From Tipula vernalis (Eukaryota > Arthropoda > Insecta > Diptera > Tipulidae): a stretch of DNA of 64,000 nt. The stretch is from contig OY282560.1 of NCBI GenBank assembly GCA_958295665.1, positions 46,190,333 to 46,254,332 of the forward strand, read 5' to 3'. The stretch's first letter is position 1. Each line of letters begins with the position of its first letter. Below, piece by piece: positions 46,700 to 56,682 of this stretch. Both the position numbers and the translations under genes were made by a program. The notes below the pieces were generated by a model, which saw only the letters and a list, made by a program, of their open reading frames with translations, searched no databases and was not told the origin of the DNA.

Positions 46700-48149
46700 T
46701 TACAACACTTGCAGGGGTATACTCGCAAATTTAAATTTAGAATTTTTAGGAGGGGTTTCATTACAGAGATTTGTTGGGTTGAGGTTCCGGAGCAGGATGA
46801 TAGGTACGCCGATTCTCAGTTTCAGCTGGTGAATTGGTATACCAGACGGGTTTAATGAATTTAAAAATTCGACAGGATATTGAATTGCTTCTTGAGGATC
46901 AACGACTGTATCTATGGATTTGTATGTTCTGAACGGTGCTTCAAATTTGTCTAGGATGTACTGGTTAATGTGGTTCACAGCTTCGTTGGTCGACGCTAAG
47001 ATCGCTCTTTCTCTGAACCAGGACAGGGGGCTTTTCTGGAAGATCCCCGATGCCGCGATATACGGATTCTACTAATTGCTTTAGATTATGTATTAAAACG
47101 CACAGCTGAGGATTGCCGGCGGATACTTTACGTTCACTTTCAGGTAGGTCACCATTTCCTAGTTTCAGCAGAATATTGGAAAATTCGGTCAAGTTGCTGT
47201 CGCCAAAGAGAACGGTACGCATATTTACCGAGAGGGAAACCTTCACTACTTCCGACCATATGTAGGACCGCTTCAGACACGCATTAATCTCAACGGCGCG
47301 AGTGCCTCTTGGAATGATTGGAAGGGTTTGACTAAAGTCTCCAGCAAATAGTACGGTAACTTCACCCATAAGCGCTCGGTTTTCTCGAAAATCTCTGAGT
47401 GTCCTATCTAGAGCTTCCGCGGATGTTTTGTGAGACATTGTGCTCTCATCCCATACAATAAGAGCACATTTTTGGAGCAATTTAGCGGTTGCACTCTGTT
47501 TTGAAATGTTGCATACGGCAGTGTGGTCATTGCAAATGTTAAACGGCAGTTTAAAAGTGGAATGGGCCGTTCTACCACCTTCTAGAAAAATGGCCGCTAT
47601 GCCAGACGAAGCCAAGGCAATCGCGATATGACCATCGGATCTTAGTTTAGCTAGGACTAAATTAATTAGGAATGTCTTTCCTGTACCTCCAGGTACATCT
47701 AGGAAGAATACTTCTCCGACGGACTCGCTAACGCTAGCTAAAATTCTGTTGTAGGCTAACCGCTGTTCTGAATTCAATTTGGATTCACTGTTGGTTACAA
47801 TCTGTAACATGGCTGATCTACCATACGATGTCTCTCGGGCGAATTCTATATCTAGAACTGTTGAATCGTTTATATTTCGTCTATGCAAACCAAAATCCTT
47901 TACAGTTTTATTCGCAAACGCTTTCACAATTTTATTCAGTTCCCCTAATGCCAAATCAAAGATATGGTCGCTGAAATCAGGGGAATAGTCGAAACGGTCC
48001 ATCCTAATGCGATGCAATACGTCTTCTGATATGTTCTCTCTGTGTGCTACCCATAATGATAAGGGTTCGGATGGATGGCAAAATACAAATAGGATGGAAA
48101 ACAAATTCCTGATAGAGGCAGCAGAGCAGCCTAAAGCTGCCTCCGTCAA
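46700..48149 (-). pseudogene. Helitron Pif1-family helicase, frameshifted
   Basis: 48149-46965 (394 residues) contains SF1 helicase motifs in order: 'SEQRLAYNRIL' (Q motif region), Walker A PGGTGKTF, motif Ia 'ASSGIAA', 'GRTAHSTFKLP', Walker B VWDEST, and motif III 'GDFSQTLPIIPRG'. The C-terminal motifs continue in another frame after a shift at about 47020 ('RAILASTNEAVNHIN', then 46978-46700 with 'LKLRIGVPIILLRNLNP'). Pif1-like helicases of Helitrons unwind DNA during rolling-circle transposition. The frameshift separates motif V/VI from the ATPase core, so it is inactive as read. Confidence 0.9.
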
Positions 48150-48840
48150 TGTATCGAACTAGTGAGAATCACCCTCCAGCAGACCGCACGTTACACCGTT
48201 TATTGTGCGTAAGTTCGCAAAAGAGGTAGGACCCTTGACAACGTGTAGCAATATTCTTAAGTAGTAGCATTCGGTGTTGTTTGGGTGGATTGGGTAGACT
48301 CAACCAAGAGCACCACTCTTCTTTACTCCAGGATGTCCTTCCACGGGGACTCCTTGCTTACGACGGTTAAATTTCTTATTACTCCAAGTATAGTAAGAAG
48401 GAATCTCATTATATGTCAAAGTTCTGGCAAAAGCATCGTTCGAGCATAACTTAAAAAACCCAGTCAAGGTTGTGTCGCTGGGATTATTAATGATGCCGGC
48501 CGCATTATTCTCTGTGAAGTAAATGCGTTGGCCGTTTTCAAGGTGGACCGATAGTTGGATTATTACTGGCTCGCGCTCATGAATTTCTAACGATAGTATT
48601 CTCCACACCGCTTCGGAAGTGTTAATGTACCGCCCGGACTGCAACTGATCCACCTCATTTGCTGCGTGAATATTGAATGTCGCCTGATCGCTGCCCTTGT
48701 TTATATATTTACAAACATATTTAATTGACTTAATCGAGCTACAGAGTTCTACCTTCAGCGTCGAAAGCTTTCAATAGCTCGCGATTATGAGGCACCACCC
48801 ACCGGTTGTCAATGCGCAATGTACCGTTGCGTACCGTTGA
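48150..48840 (-). pseudogene. Helitron helitron-like domain (part upstream of helicase)
   Basis: It includes 'DQLQSGRYINTSEAVWRILS', 'IIQLSVHLENGQ', 'TLTYNEIPSYYTW' and 'NKKFNRRKQG', then decayed text matching 'ECYYLRILLHVVKGPTSF' and 'LRTINGV'. This is the conserved block between the Rep domain and the helicase of Helitron transposases. A stop at about 48300 and one at about 48160 interrupt it. Confidence 0.85.
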
Positions 48841-48847
48841 CTCCAAC
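48840..48847 (+). other. 8-bp target-site duplication, left (composite hAT)
   Basis: ACTCCAAC, repeated exactly at 51356-51363 beyond the right terminus. Confidence 0.85.
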
Positions 48848-49262
48848 CAAGGCTGGGCAAATTACATTACACTGAGTAATTAAAATACTTTTCCGAGTTA
48901 CAGCAAACTCAGTAATTAAAATACAAATTACAATTACTTTCGAGTGGAGTAATTAAAATACAAGTTACAATTACTTTACATTTGTAAATTGATAAATTTG
49001 ATTTAACCAAATTCATTTAGTGAAAAACGTATCATTAGAAAAAGATTATTATGATAAGTTTTATGCTGATGACTCTGGAACCAAATTTTAATAAGCCTTG
49101 TAAAAATTTAAATAAGAAATTTCAAAAACTGGGGAATTTAAGTAATTAAAATACAAGATATTGTTACTTGGAGAATGAGTAATTAAAATACAAATTACAA
49201 ATTGTAATTTGTATTTTAATTACGTAATTCAAATACATGTAATTCGTTACTGCCCAGCCTTG
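48848..49262. mobile_element. hAT MITE copy 1 (415 bp)
   Basis: Both termini are perfect (CAAGGCTGGGCA / TGCCCAGCCTTG). The subterminal regions are full of 'agtaattaaaatac(a)' repeats in both orientations. It is non-coding. Its right flank is CCTAATTA. Confidence 0.85.
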
Positions 49263-50133
49263 CCTAATTAAAAAATCCTAATCCATACGAATCGTTCGTT
49301 AAGTAAAAGTTCTACAAAATTATATTTATGAAATCGCACTCAACGCTTAAGGGCCAATATCGGCCATTGCCAACAATGATGACAAAGGATTTGCACTAGG
49401 AATAGGCCCTTTAATTACCACAAGTCAAAGCACTTGGAATAGGACCCTTAATTACTTAATTAAAAAACCATAATTTATACGAATCGTTCATTTAGTAAAA
49501 GTTCTACAAAATTATATTTATGAAACCGCACTCAACTCTTAAGGGCCAATATCGGCCATTGCCAACAATAATGACAAAGGTTTGGCTAGCACATGGAATA
49601 GGCCCTTTAATTACCTAGTCAAAAACCCTAATCCATACGAATCGTTCGTTTAGTAAAAGTTCTACAAAATTATATTTTTGAAATCGCACTCAACCCTTAA
49701 GGGCTTATATCGGCCATTGCCAACTATGATGACAAAGGTTTGGCTAGCACTTGGAATGGGACCCTTAATTACCTAATTAAAAAACCCTAATCCATACGAA
49801 TCGTTCGTTTAGTAAAAGTTCTACAAAATTATATTTTTGAAATCGCATTCAATTCTCAAGGGCTAATATCGGCCATTGCCAGCAATGATGACAAAGGTTT
49901 GGCTAGCACTTGGAATAGGCCCTTTAATTACCACAAGTCAAAGCACTTGGAATAGGCCCTTTTATTACCTAGTCCAAAACCCTAATCCATACGAATCGTT
50001 CGTTTAGTAAAAGTTCTACAAAATTATATTTTTGAAATCGCACTCAACTGTTAAGGGCCAATATCGCCCATTGCCAACAATGATGACAAAGGTGTGGTTA
50101 GCTCATGAAATAGGACCCTTAATTACCTAATTA
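49263..50133. repeat. Minisatellite of ~160-bp units between two hAT copies
   Basis: The word 'tacgaatcgttc(g/a)tt' recurs at 49286, 49478, 49636, 49795 and 49990, i.e. spacings of 192, 158, 159 and 195 bp. The longer units carry an extra ~35 bp ('accacaagtcaaagcacttg'). Shared text includes 'gggccaatatcggccattgc' and 'aacaatgatgacaaaggt'. The block starts and ends with CCTAATTA. Confidence 0.9.
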
Positions 50134-51355
50134 CAATGCTTGGCAAATTACATTACACTGAGTAATTAAAATACAAATTACAAATACTTTACATTTGTAA
50201 ATTGATAAATTTGATTTGACAAAATTCATTTAGTGAAAAAACGTATCATTAGAAAAAGATAATTAAGGACGTGTCCGATTTCTGTGCGAAATTATTTTTG
50301 TGATAAATTAATGTTAAACTGTACGCACCAAATTATCACAGCACCGGTGTGTTATAATTTTTACATGTCCGTAATAATTCTTGTTTCTGTGCCGGTGAAA
50401 TAAACAAAATAAGTTTTATATAATTTAATTTAATTTTATTTATATAATATAATATGTTTCAGCATTTTCTAGTTTCCAGCATTTTGTGAACAATATCACA
50501 AACTGTGGGTCTTGACATGTTCATTACTGCACCTACAATTCTATAACTAGTCCCACTTGCCAGCCACAGCAAAAATATCATTAGTTCTATTTCCGGTCCC
50601 CAACCATGCTTTTTATTGGACTAGAATTTGTTAATATTAAACGATATCCTTAAATGCATTCTCGTCACAGGATCATTATAATTAAGTATTCAATTAACAA
50701 TACTGTTTGTTGAGGGAATTGTGTACATTATTGGTTGCTGCAAATAATGAATTTTGTTGATATTTATAAATACTAGAGAGCAATTATACCTAACATACAT
50801 ACCTGGAAGTTTAAATGAATCATACCTGGGAGTTTATGAGATCCATTATTAAAGGTCGCGCAAAGTTCGGTGTTCTTCTCATCAAAATAATACCACATTT
50901 GGATCAAATTCTGGATTTCATACACTTTTAAATAACTCTCTACGTACAATTTATCGTTTGTAATATTTCCAAATGTCAATTTTATTATGTCAAAATTATT
51001 TCAGTATTCGGACAGCAAATGGACTTATTTCAAATATGGAAGAGAAAATTATTTCACTATAATGTCAAATTTATCACAAAAAAAAGTATTTCGCACAGAA
51101 ATCGGACACGTCCTAAGATTAGGTTTTATGCTGATGGCTCTGGAACCAAATTTTAATAAGCCTTGAAAAATGTAAATAAGAAATTTCAAAAACTGGGGTG
51201 ATTAAAATACAAATTACAATTACTTAGAATTTAAGTAATTAAAATAGAAGATACTGTTACTTGGAGAATGAGTAATTAAAATACAAATTACAAATTGTAA
51301 TTGGTATTTTAATTACGTAATTCAAATACATGTAATTCATTACTGCCCAGCCTTG
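50134..51355. mobile_element. hAT MITE copy 2, split by a PIF/Harbinger element
   Basis: Left end 50134-50266 and right end 51114-51355 align to the two halves of copy 1 ('ttagaaaaagat', 'ttttatgctgatg(a/g)ctctgg'). The left terminus differs from consensus at two of 12 positions. Without the insertion it is about 370 bp. Confidence 0.8.
50267..51113 (-). mobile_element. PIF/Harbinger element, internally deleted (847 bp)
   Basis: The termini are inverted repeats, exact for about 26 bp, starting GGACGTGTCCGATTTCTG at each end; similarity extends to about 45 bp. It is flanked by a 3-bp duplication TAA (50264-50266 and 51114-51116), as expected for PIF/Harbinger (TWA). The interior, read on minus near 50610-50480, contains a Harbinger transposase N-terminal helix-turn-helix region ('WLASGTSYRIVG', 'MSRPTVCDIVHKM'). 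The DDE catalytic core is missing, so it is non-autonomous. Confidence 0.88.
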
Positions 51356-51363
51356 ACTCCAAC
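51356..51363 (+). other. 8-bp target-site duplication, right (composite hAT)
   Basis: ACTCCAAC, identical to 48840-48847. Confidence 0.85.
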
Positions 51364-51756
51364 CCTCCTAAGAGTAGTATTCAAATAATCTCCTTCCACA
51401 TTGCAACGATCACACGCAAAATATCCATTATGACCTTTTATACCTTTTAAAAAAGATCGAGCAACTTTAAACAACAATTGAACGAACAATTTTAAATAAT
51501 CTCCAACCCTATCAGGTTTACATTTACCGTAATAGATTCCAATCACAAACGGTGAGGACTTCAAGCAATGTAACTTACACAATATAGGCCAAAGCTGATC
51601 CTTAAAGCTTTTGCTAATTGGTAAACCACCAATATTAAAGTCCAAAAAATTTTCTGGAACTCTAATCTTGGATTTGTCTAAAATATAACCTGACGCACGG
51701 TTCAATCCAAAATGCCAGTATTGACCGGGCAGAACATCGTATATTTCAGTAACCAT
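51364..51756 (-). pseudogene. Transposase-like fragment (DNA transposon, family not settled)
   Basis: About 130 residues. Words 'DFNIGGLPISKS', 'DQLWPILCKLHCLKSSPFVI', 'GIYYGKCKP' and, near the C-terminus, 'SFLKGIKGHNGYFACDRCN' are familiar from large transposon-encoded proteins in animals that resemble EnSpm/CACTA tnp2-type transposases. The segment between 'DYLKLFVQ' and 'ARSFLKG' is shorter than I expect, suggesting an internal deletion. The frame ends where the composite hAT element begins. Family placement is from memory and uncertain. Confidence 0.6.
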
Positions 51757-52144
51757 CTTTGGGGTTTGCTAAAGTGTTCTGAAGTCCAGACGAATGTCAT
51801 GTCCAATTTATATCAAAATTTTAAGTAAATCACTTAGATATACGTGGAAAACATTATGTTAATTTGCCCAATCACGAATCTTTTAATTAAACGGCTCGGG
51901 TCCTAGTTATCTACGGATTCCTCATTACTTTCAAGACTAGAAACTACGTCCGTTGACGAATTTGTGGAAGTCAAATTTCACTAAAATGTGTTAAGAAATA
52001 GATGAGTTGAATTTGAGGTTTGAGATATGTATTAACAGTGACCTTTTTTAAGTCTCAAACAATATTTGTGTACAGTTTGGTTAAAATCGTTGTTTAAATA
52101 CGATACAAATATGCTGTACATACATATATACAAACATTCACTTA

Positions 52145-52660
52145 TATCGATTGCTCAACTGCTCACTAAAAACTAACTCAGCCCCAACTCAACCCCAATT
52201 CAACTCACAAACGGTCCTCAACACAACCCTCAACCCAATCGCAAACTATCTTTCAATTTAAGCCTCAAACCAGCATATATGTATAAAAAATTGGTCAACT
52301 GCTCACTATATCTTAACCCAACCCCAAATCAACTCCAACTCAACTTGAACTCAACCCGCAAATTGACCCCAACTCAATATTCAAACCAGCATACCATATG
52401 TAAAAAATTGGTAAATATTTTTATAACCAGGTATTTTGGGTCAATTCGTATGGTACCTGACCCTCTTGACGCACAGGTTCCAATAGCTTTTCAAATCTCG
52501 GCCTTGACCATAGAAACAGATTGGCAAAACAAAATTTTAAATCGAACAAGACGTTCTCGAGATACCATGGGTACTGACATACAGATATCCAGGCATCCAG
52601 ACATCCAGACTGACGGACGGACATTTTTTTTTTTTTTGCTTTTTTAGACTCAGGGACTTT
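52145..52660 (+). repeat. Dispersed repeat R1, second copy
   Basis: Two rounds of 'caactcaac'-rich text with 'accagcatat(atg)' are followed by the tail 'cttgaccatagaaacagatt', 'ttctcgagataccatggg' and a 'catccagac' repeat. It ends in a T tract (52625-52638). A short R2-like stretch precedes it at 51955-52015. Confidence 0.8.
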
Positions 52661-53457
52661 CAAAACGTTGAGAAAAGTTGTTTTGGACCAAAGAACAGGA
52701 TTTCAATACTTTGGACTTTTTAGACCGAAGTAAAATCACCAATCAGTTGACACTAAATAAATGAAAAATAAAAATTCATAATAACGGTTTAAATTCAACC
52801 TAAAAGTTAGGAGTTAGTTTGTCACCTCGCTGAACCCAGTTTGTTATTTGGTAACCAAGGTTGTGAATTGTAAACTTGGATGGTTTTGGACAATAAAAAA
52901 AATGGCAATTTTTGACAGGATTTCAGTAACTTTGGTCCATGCGAACCCATATGCTTCCCATTGTAAACTATCGGATAATTTTTAAAACCACATATTTGGT
53001 ATTTTCAAATAAATATTCTGAATCAACACATTAACATTTGAAGGCTAGTTATATCATAATATTTACAAAATATTGTCACTTAAATCATAATTATCACGAT
53101 TAGCATGTTGTTTGACTCGATCTTAATGTATGTTGAAGTGCAAGTAATATACGCTCAGTACAAATTAGAGTATGTAGCACAACTACACTAACTGCACTAA
53201 TTTATAGACCATATTAAAAGTTTAAGTGTCTCAGCAAATTGTTAAGCCATGTATTTTGGCAATGCCTGCTACAATGTTTGCCTCATTTGATATATCGAAT
53301 TTAACATCTACCCACATTGAATTAAATATGCAATTTAACATAATAACCGCCTTTGTCATATTGTTTACGAACGCGAACATAATCTACCATAATTTTTTAA
53401 AATGGAAACTCATTGTATGAGAAGATGTTTTACTTGTTATCGTTATCACTCTATCGG
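52661..53457. other. AT-rich stretch upstream of the small precursor gene
   Basis: No gene recognised. The 64-codon open frame at 53226-53420 has no signal beyond hydrophobic residues. Confidence 0.4.
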
Positions 53458-53463
53458 TATATA
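53458..53463 (+). promoter_or_regulatory. Candidate TATA box of the small precursor gene
   Basis: TATATA about 80 bp before the proposed ATG. An initiator near 53487 is weak, so this is less certain than for the other two genes. Confidence 0.4.
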
Positions 53464-53537
53464 CATAAGTACAAACAATGATGTTCTTATAGTGATATTC
53501 TAAACTCAAACGCCTCAATCATAAATCACGCGCCAAC

Positions 53538-54066
53538 ATGTTTAAAGTATAATTAAATATTCGTCTCAATTTTTTGTGTATGTGTGTGTTTGTAAATAAA
53601 TTTTGTAACATTTTTAATTACAGTTTTTTACCATTTTTGCATTACTTGCTGTTATTATAAAATGTGGAAATGGTTCAGCAATTCGAGAACATCCGGAAAA
53701 TGTTATTCTAGAATTATATGAAGAGGTGAATCGTGATACGATTTTTAATGAACGTAATCATTATACTGGCAATGAACAATTGAATATACGGGCTAGAGAA
53801 TCACAACTAGAGAGGATACAGGTTGGACGACACCGAATAAGGCGTGACGAACGATTCGAAAGTGATGAAATTGTAAAACGTCGATCTGATAATGAATATC
53901 AAGCGTTTTTGGGTTCCGATTTTATATTACCGGATAATTGGCGAAGTTTGTATTCCGCATCGGGATTAAAACAGTTATGTGAGTATACATAGTAGGAATG
54001 GGTTGATTTATATAAAAGGTGTTAACTATTTTTTGTTTAATTTTTTTAGCGCCTTGTTCATCTTAG
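53538..54066 (+). CDS. Small secreted precursor with multibasic sites, three exons
   Basis: join(53538-53546, 53624-53978, 54050-54066), 126 residues. Exon 1 is ATG-TTT-AAA (Met-Phe-Lys), donor GTATAA. Exon 2 begins after acceptor TTAATTACAG, preceded in frame by a stop, so an upstream start exon is required. Together they give a signal peptide ('FFTIFALLAVIIK' core, cleavage about residue 22). The mature part is polar and charged, with RIRR at about 74-77 and KRR at about 88-90. These could be prohormone-convertase sites releasing a ~36-residue C-terminal peptide that contains 'FLGSDFILPDNWRSLY'. Donor GTGAGT at 53979 and acceptor TTTTTTTAG lead to a short last exon ending in Pro-Cys-Ser-Ser. 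Without that splice the frame would end at 53992. No family recognised; neuropeptide, accessory-gland or effector peptide are guesses. Confidence 0.7.
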
Positions 54067-54187
54067 AGGCAAATGTGTTTGTTGGTACGGTAAATGAAGT
54101 ATGTAGTAGTAGCTTATAGTCATTGTGTTATTTGAATACAAATGTATTTTAGTTTGATTAAAATGCGATAAACTTTGACTCGTTTCA

Positions 54188-54193
54188 AATAAA
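54188..54193 (+). terminator. Polyadenylation signal after the small precursor gene
   Basis: AATAAA about 120 bp after the stop codon, followed by a second AATAAA-like word. Confidence 0.5.
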
Positions 54194-54890
54194 AATAAAC
54201 AAAAACACGCTACGTAAATTTTAGTTCAAAATATTTAAGAGAATTTCATCAATTCGTTGAAATGCTAATGTTCAGGGCACCAAACACATGAATAAATTTG
54301 TTGTATCGGCACATTCGCTAAACTAAATTGTGCTTTAGCTTGCCTGAATGCGAATTTATGCGCGTTTAGATTTTTGATGATTTAGTTAACCGGATTTGTA
54401 ACCTGCTCTTGCTCATAGAGACTTGGCGCAATAATGAAGAACGGCCGTTTATATTTTTTTCCCAGAGAAATATTTATCGAGATGGAAAACACAAAAGCGG
54501 ATTTTATAGGCCATTACCGTATGTCTAAAATCTGAGATTATCGATTATATTCTTTCTTCATTTTGACCTTCTGCTATAGGCAAACAGACGATGCTAAAAT
54601 GCTCGAGAGATTTCTGCACGTTTAGAACCGTTGTGGTTTGACTTATAAAATGAACGATTTATTTTTTGAATAACTCTCTTCAAAATTACGATTGGTACCT
54701 TAGTACACTTTTCAGGACGAGGCGCGGTGTTTTGGTCGAAATGTTTTAAACTTTAAGTCGAATGTTGGCTTTCAGATCGGCAAGACGCTGTGGACAGCAT
54801 TCTATGACAAATTGCATATATGCATCTGCACTTAGGATGAAAGCTTCGACTTAAACGTTGAATAAAACATCAAATTATGAAGAAAGATCC
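54194..54890. other. Stretch between the precursor gene and BEL-1, nothing firmly recognised
   Basis: Possible decayed transposon text on the minus strand, but no motif clear enough to name. A BEL LTR would be expected here and was not delimited. Confidence 0.35.
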
Positions 54891-54899
54891 CAAGACAAC

Positions 54900-55917
54900 A
54901 TCAATATAACGTTTGAGGCCCAGACCATTATTATGCACTCAGATACTGCCTTGATGATGCCCAGGTGTTAGGACATTAAAGAAAGAGACATCTTCTGACA
55001 TTTGGCATAGTGGTCGTGAATTGAGAACAGCCTCAATTTGCGTCATTAACGTAGTGAGCTCTTCAAATGTTAGCGGTGTCATCCCAACAACTCTTCTTAG
55101 ATGCTGTTTCGCTGAATTTACATTAGCTTCCCATAATCCCCCAAATAGTGGTGCGCTGGCAGGATTAAAGTTAAACTTTCCTCATAATTCAACGTGACGT
55201 TCCACATCATTCGACGAATGTGATATTTAGCGGATTTCACTGCTGCTTCATTAAGTCCACTAAAATGCGGTGAATTAGGTGGAGCAAAATTCCACTTGAT
55301 TTTATCTTCGTTAAATAGCTGAGACAGTTCAGTATTAATTTCAGTAGATTTCAGTAAATGGTGTAATTCATTTAGTTGTGAGTTTGCGCCCACAAAGTTT
55401 GTGCCATTGTCTGAGAATATGTAACGGCACAATCCTTTCGTGGCAATGAATCTTCGTAGTGTTCCCATTAATGCAGCTGATGTTAAATCTGACGACAATT
55501 CAAGATGAACTGCTTTAGTTGGTGAGACATACAAAGATTGCCAGATATGACTTTGTAGGTATCTTGCCACGAATATGATGATGTATGTATGTATATTGGC
55601 CCAGCAAAGTCAACCCCCACATTATAAAATGGTGTCAGCCATTTTCTGATGTAATAATCTTGGTCTAGCGCGTACGCACAGGACACATCCCTTCCACACT
55701 TTCTTCGCCAGCTGTTTGCCGTTGATAGGCCAATATGATTGTCGGATCGCTGCCAATAGACCTTGTGGCCCAGCATCCAAGTATTTAATATGTAGATGTC
55801 TAAGTAGTGTGACAGTAACGAAGTGATCTCTTGGTAACAATATGGCATGCCTGGATGCGTACGATAAGGATGAAAATCTAAGCCGTCCACCAACACGAAG
55901 TATTTAATCTTTATCAA
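54900..55917 (-). pseudogene. BEL-1 integrase
   Basis: Zinc-binding region: 'CVLCVRARPRLLHQKMADTI' (about 55690-55630). Core: 'VDFAGPIYIHTSS' (first Asp, about 55610), 'LRRFIATKGLCRYIFSDNGT' then 'NFVGAN' (second Asp, about 55420) and 'NEAAVKSAKYHIRR' (Glu, about 55250; the usual Trp before Glu is Asn). The end at about 55060-54950 reads 'NSRPLCQMS'. Two frameshifts break it. Integrases insert the element cDNA into chromosomes. Confidence 0.88.
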
Positions 55918-55971
55918 AAAACAGCGATAGTGATTTAAGTGCAGGGTCCCGTATATTGTAATTTTCGTTAG

Positions 55972-56680
55972 TCATCCCATTGAAAATTTCCGGAAATGAT
56001 GTTTTCTGTTTACAGATCTCAGCGTCAACTTTAAACCGGTGTCTAAATCGTCTGATGTTAATGGACATGAATTTTTCTCAGACAGTTGTTGTGTATTACG
56101 AATGAAACGAGCTACAATTGCAAATCGTTTTAAAGCAATTTCATGCATGAATACGACCGAGAGGATCGGCAACGTCTGTCGCAAGTGTGCTCACAAATTT
56201 TCGTTGTTCTGAAATAATTATCCCTTCCCCAAACGTAACTTATTTACCATTCCACACTTCATCCGCCATTGTTAGAAACAAAGGGCCATCCCACCATAAG
56301 CTAGAGAATATTAGTGATTTAGATGATGAAGAATTGATCCAATGGAGACATATCATAGAATCAGTCCAGTAAAAATATTCCTCTATTTCAAAATTTATAA
56401 TCTCTGACAATTAAGATATGAGCTTAACTAACAACAATGCCGCACAGAGTTTAAGTCGCGGTAAGGTATGTTGTTTAAGTGGTGCTACCCGTGATTTTGA
56501 TCATAATAGCGTGACAACAAATTTTTTTGTGTCATGAAACCGCACATACACCGCAGCCCCATACGCCTTTTCACTGGCGTCAGCGGAGCCATCCAACTGT
56601 ATGCTTTGTGGATCTCGACATGAATTGAAAATGTGTCGAGGTATTTTTACTCTGTTCAGATCAGACAAGTTTTGCTAATA
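55972..56680 (-). pseudogene. BEL-1 RNase H region, decayed
   Basis: Minus-strand words 'QLDGSADASEKAYGAAVYVR' (RNase H first Asp) lie at about 56600-56540 and 'LWWDGPLFL' at about 56290. 56184-55972 is the linker to integrase. A deletion removes the second half of RNase H. Confidence 0.7.
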
Positions 56681-56682
56681 AT

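Larger units (their letters stand above)
46700..48840 (-). mobile_element. Helitron remnant (Rep-helicase region)
   Basis: Three open parts on the minus strand form the C-terminal half of a Helitron protein: 48653-48300, 48149-46965 and 46978-46700, preceded by decayed words near 48800 ('DNRWVVPHNRELLKAF'). The Rep HUH nuclease domain is not present. No Helitron termini (5' TC, 3' hairpin-CTRR) were located. The composite hAT insertion begins immediately to the right. Confidence 0.85.
48848..51355. mobile_element. Composite hAT element: two hAT copies flanking a minisatellite
   Basis: The outer termini are CAAGGCTGGGCA (48848) and TGCCCAGCCTTG (51344-51355), perfect 12-bp inverted repeats flanked by the 8-bp duplication ACTCCAAC, which is diagnostic of hAT. 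Inside, another right terminus ends copy 1 at 49262 and a diverged left terminus, CAATGCTTGGCA, starts copy 2 at 50134. Between them lies the minisatellite 49263-50133. No hAT transposase is encoded. Confidence 0.85.

Noticed and set aside
53226..53420. 64-codon frame just upstream of the small precursor gene as its first exon
   Set aside because: It has no donor site placing it in frame with the next exon, whereas the MFK mini-exon at 53538 joins precisely and completes a signal peptide.
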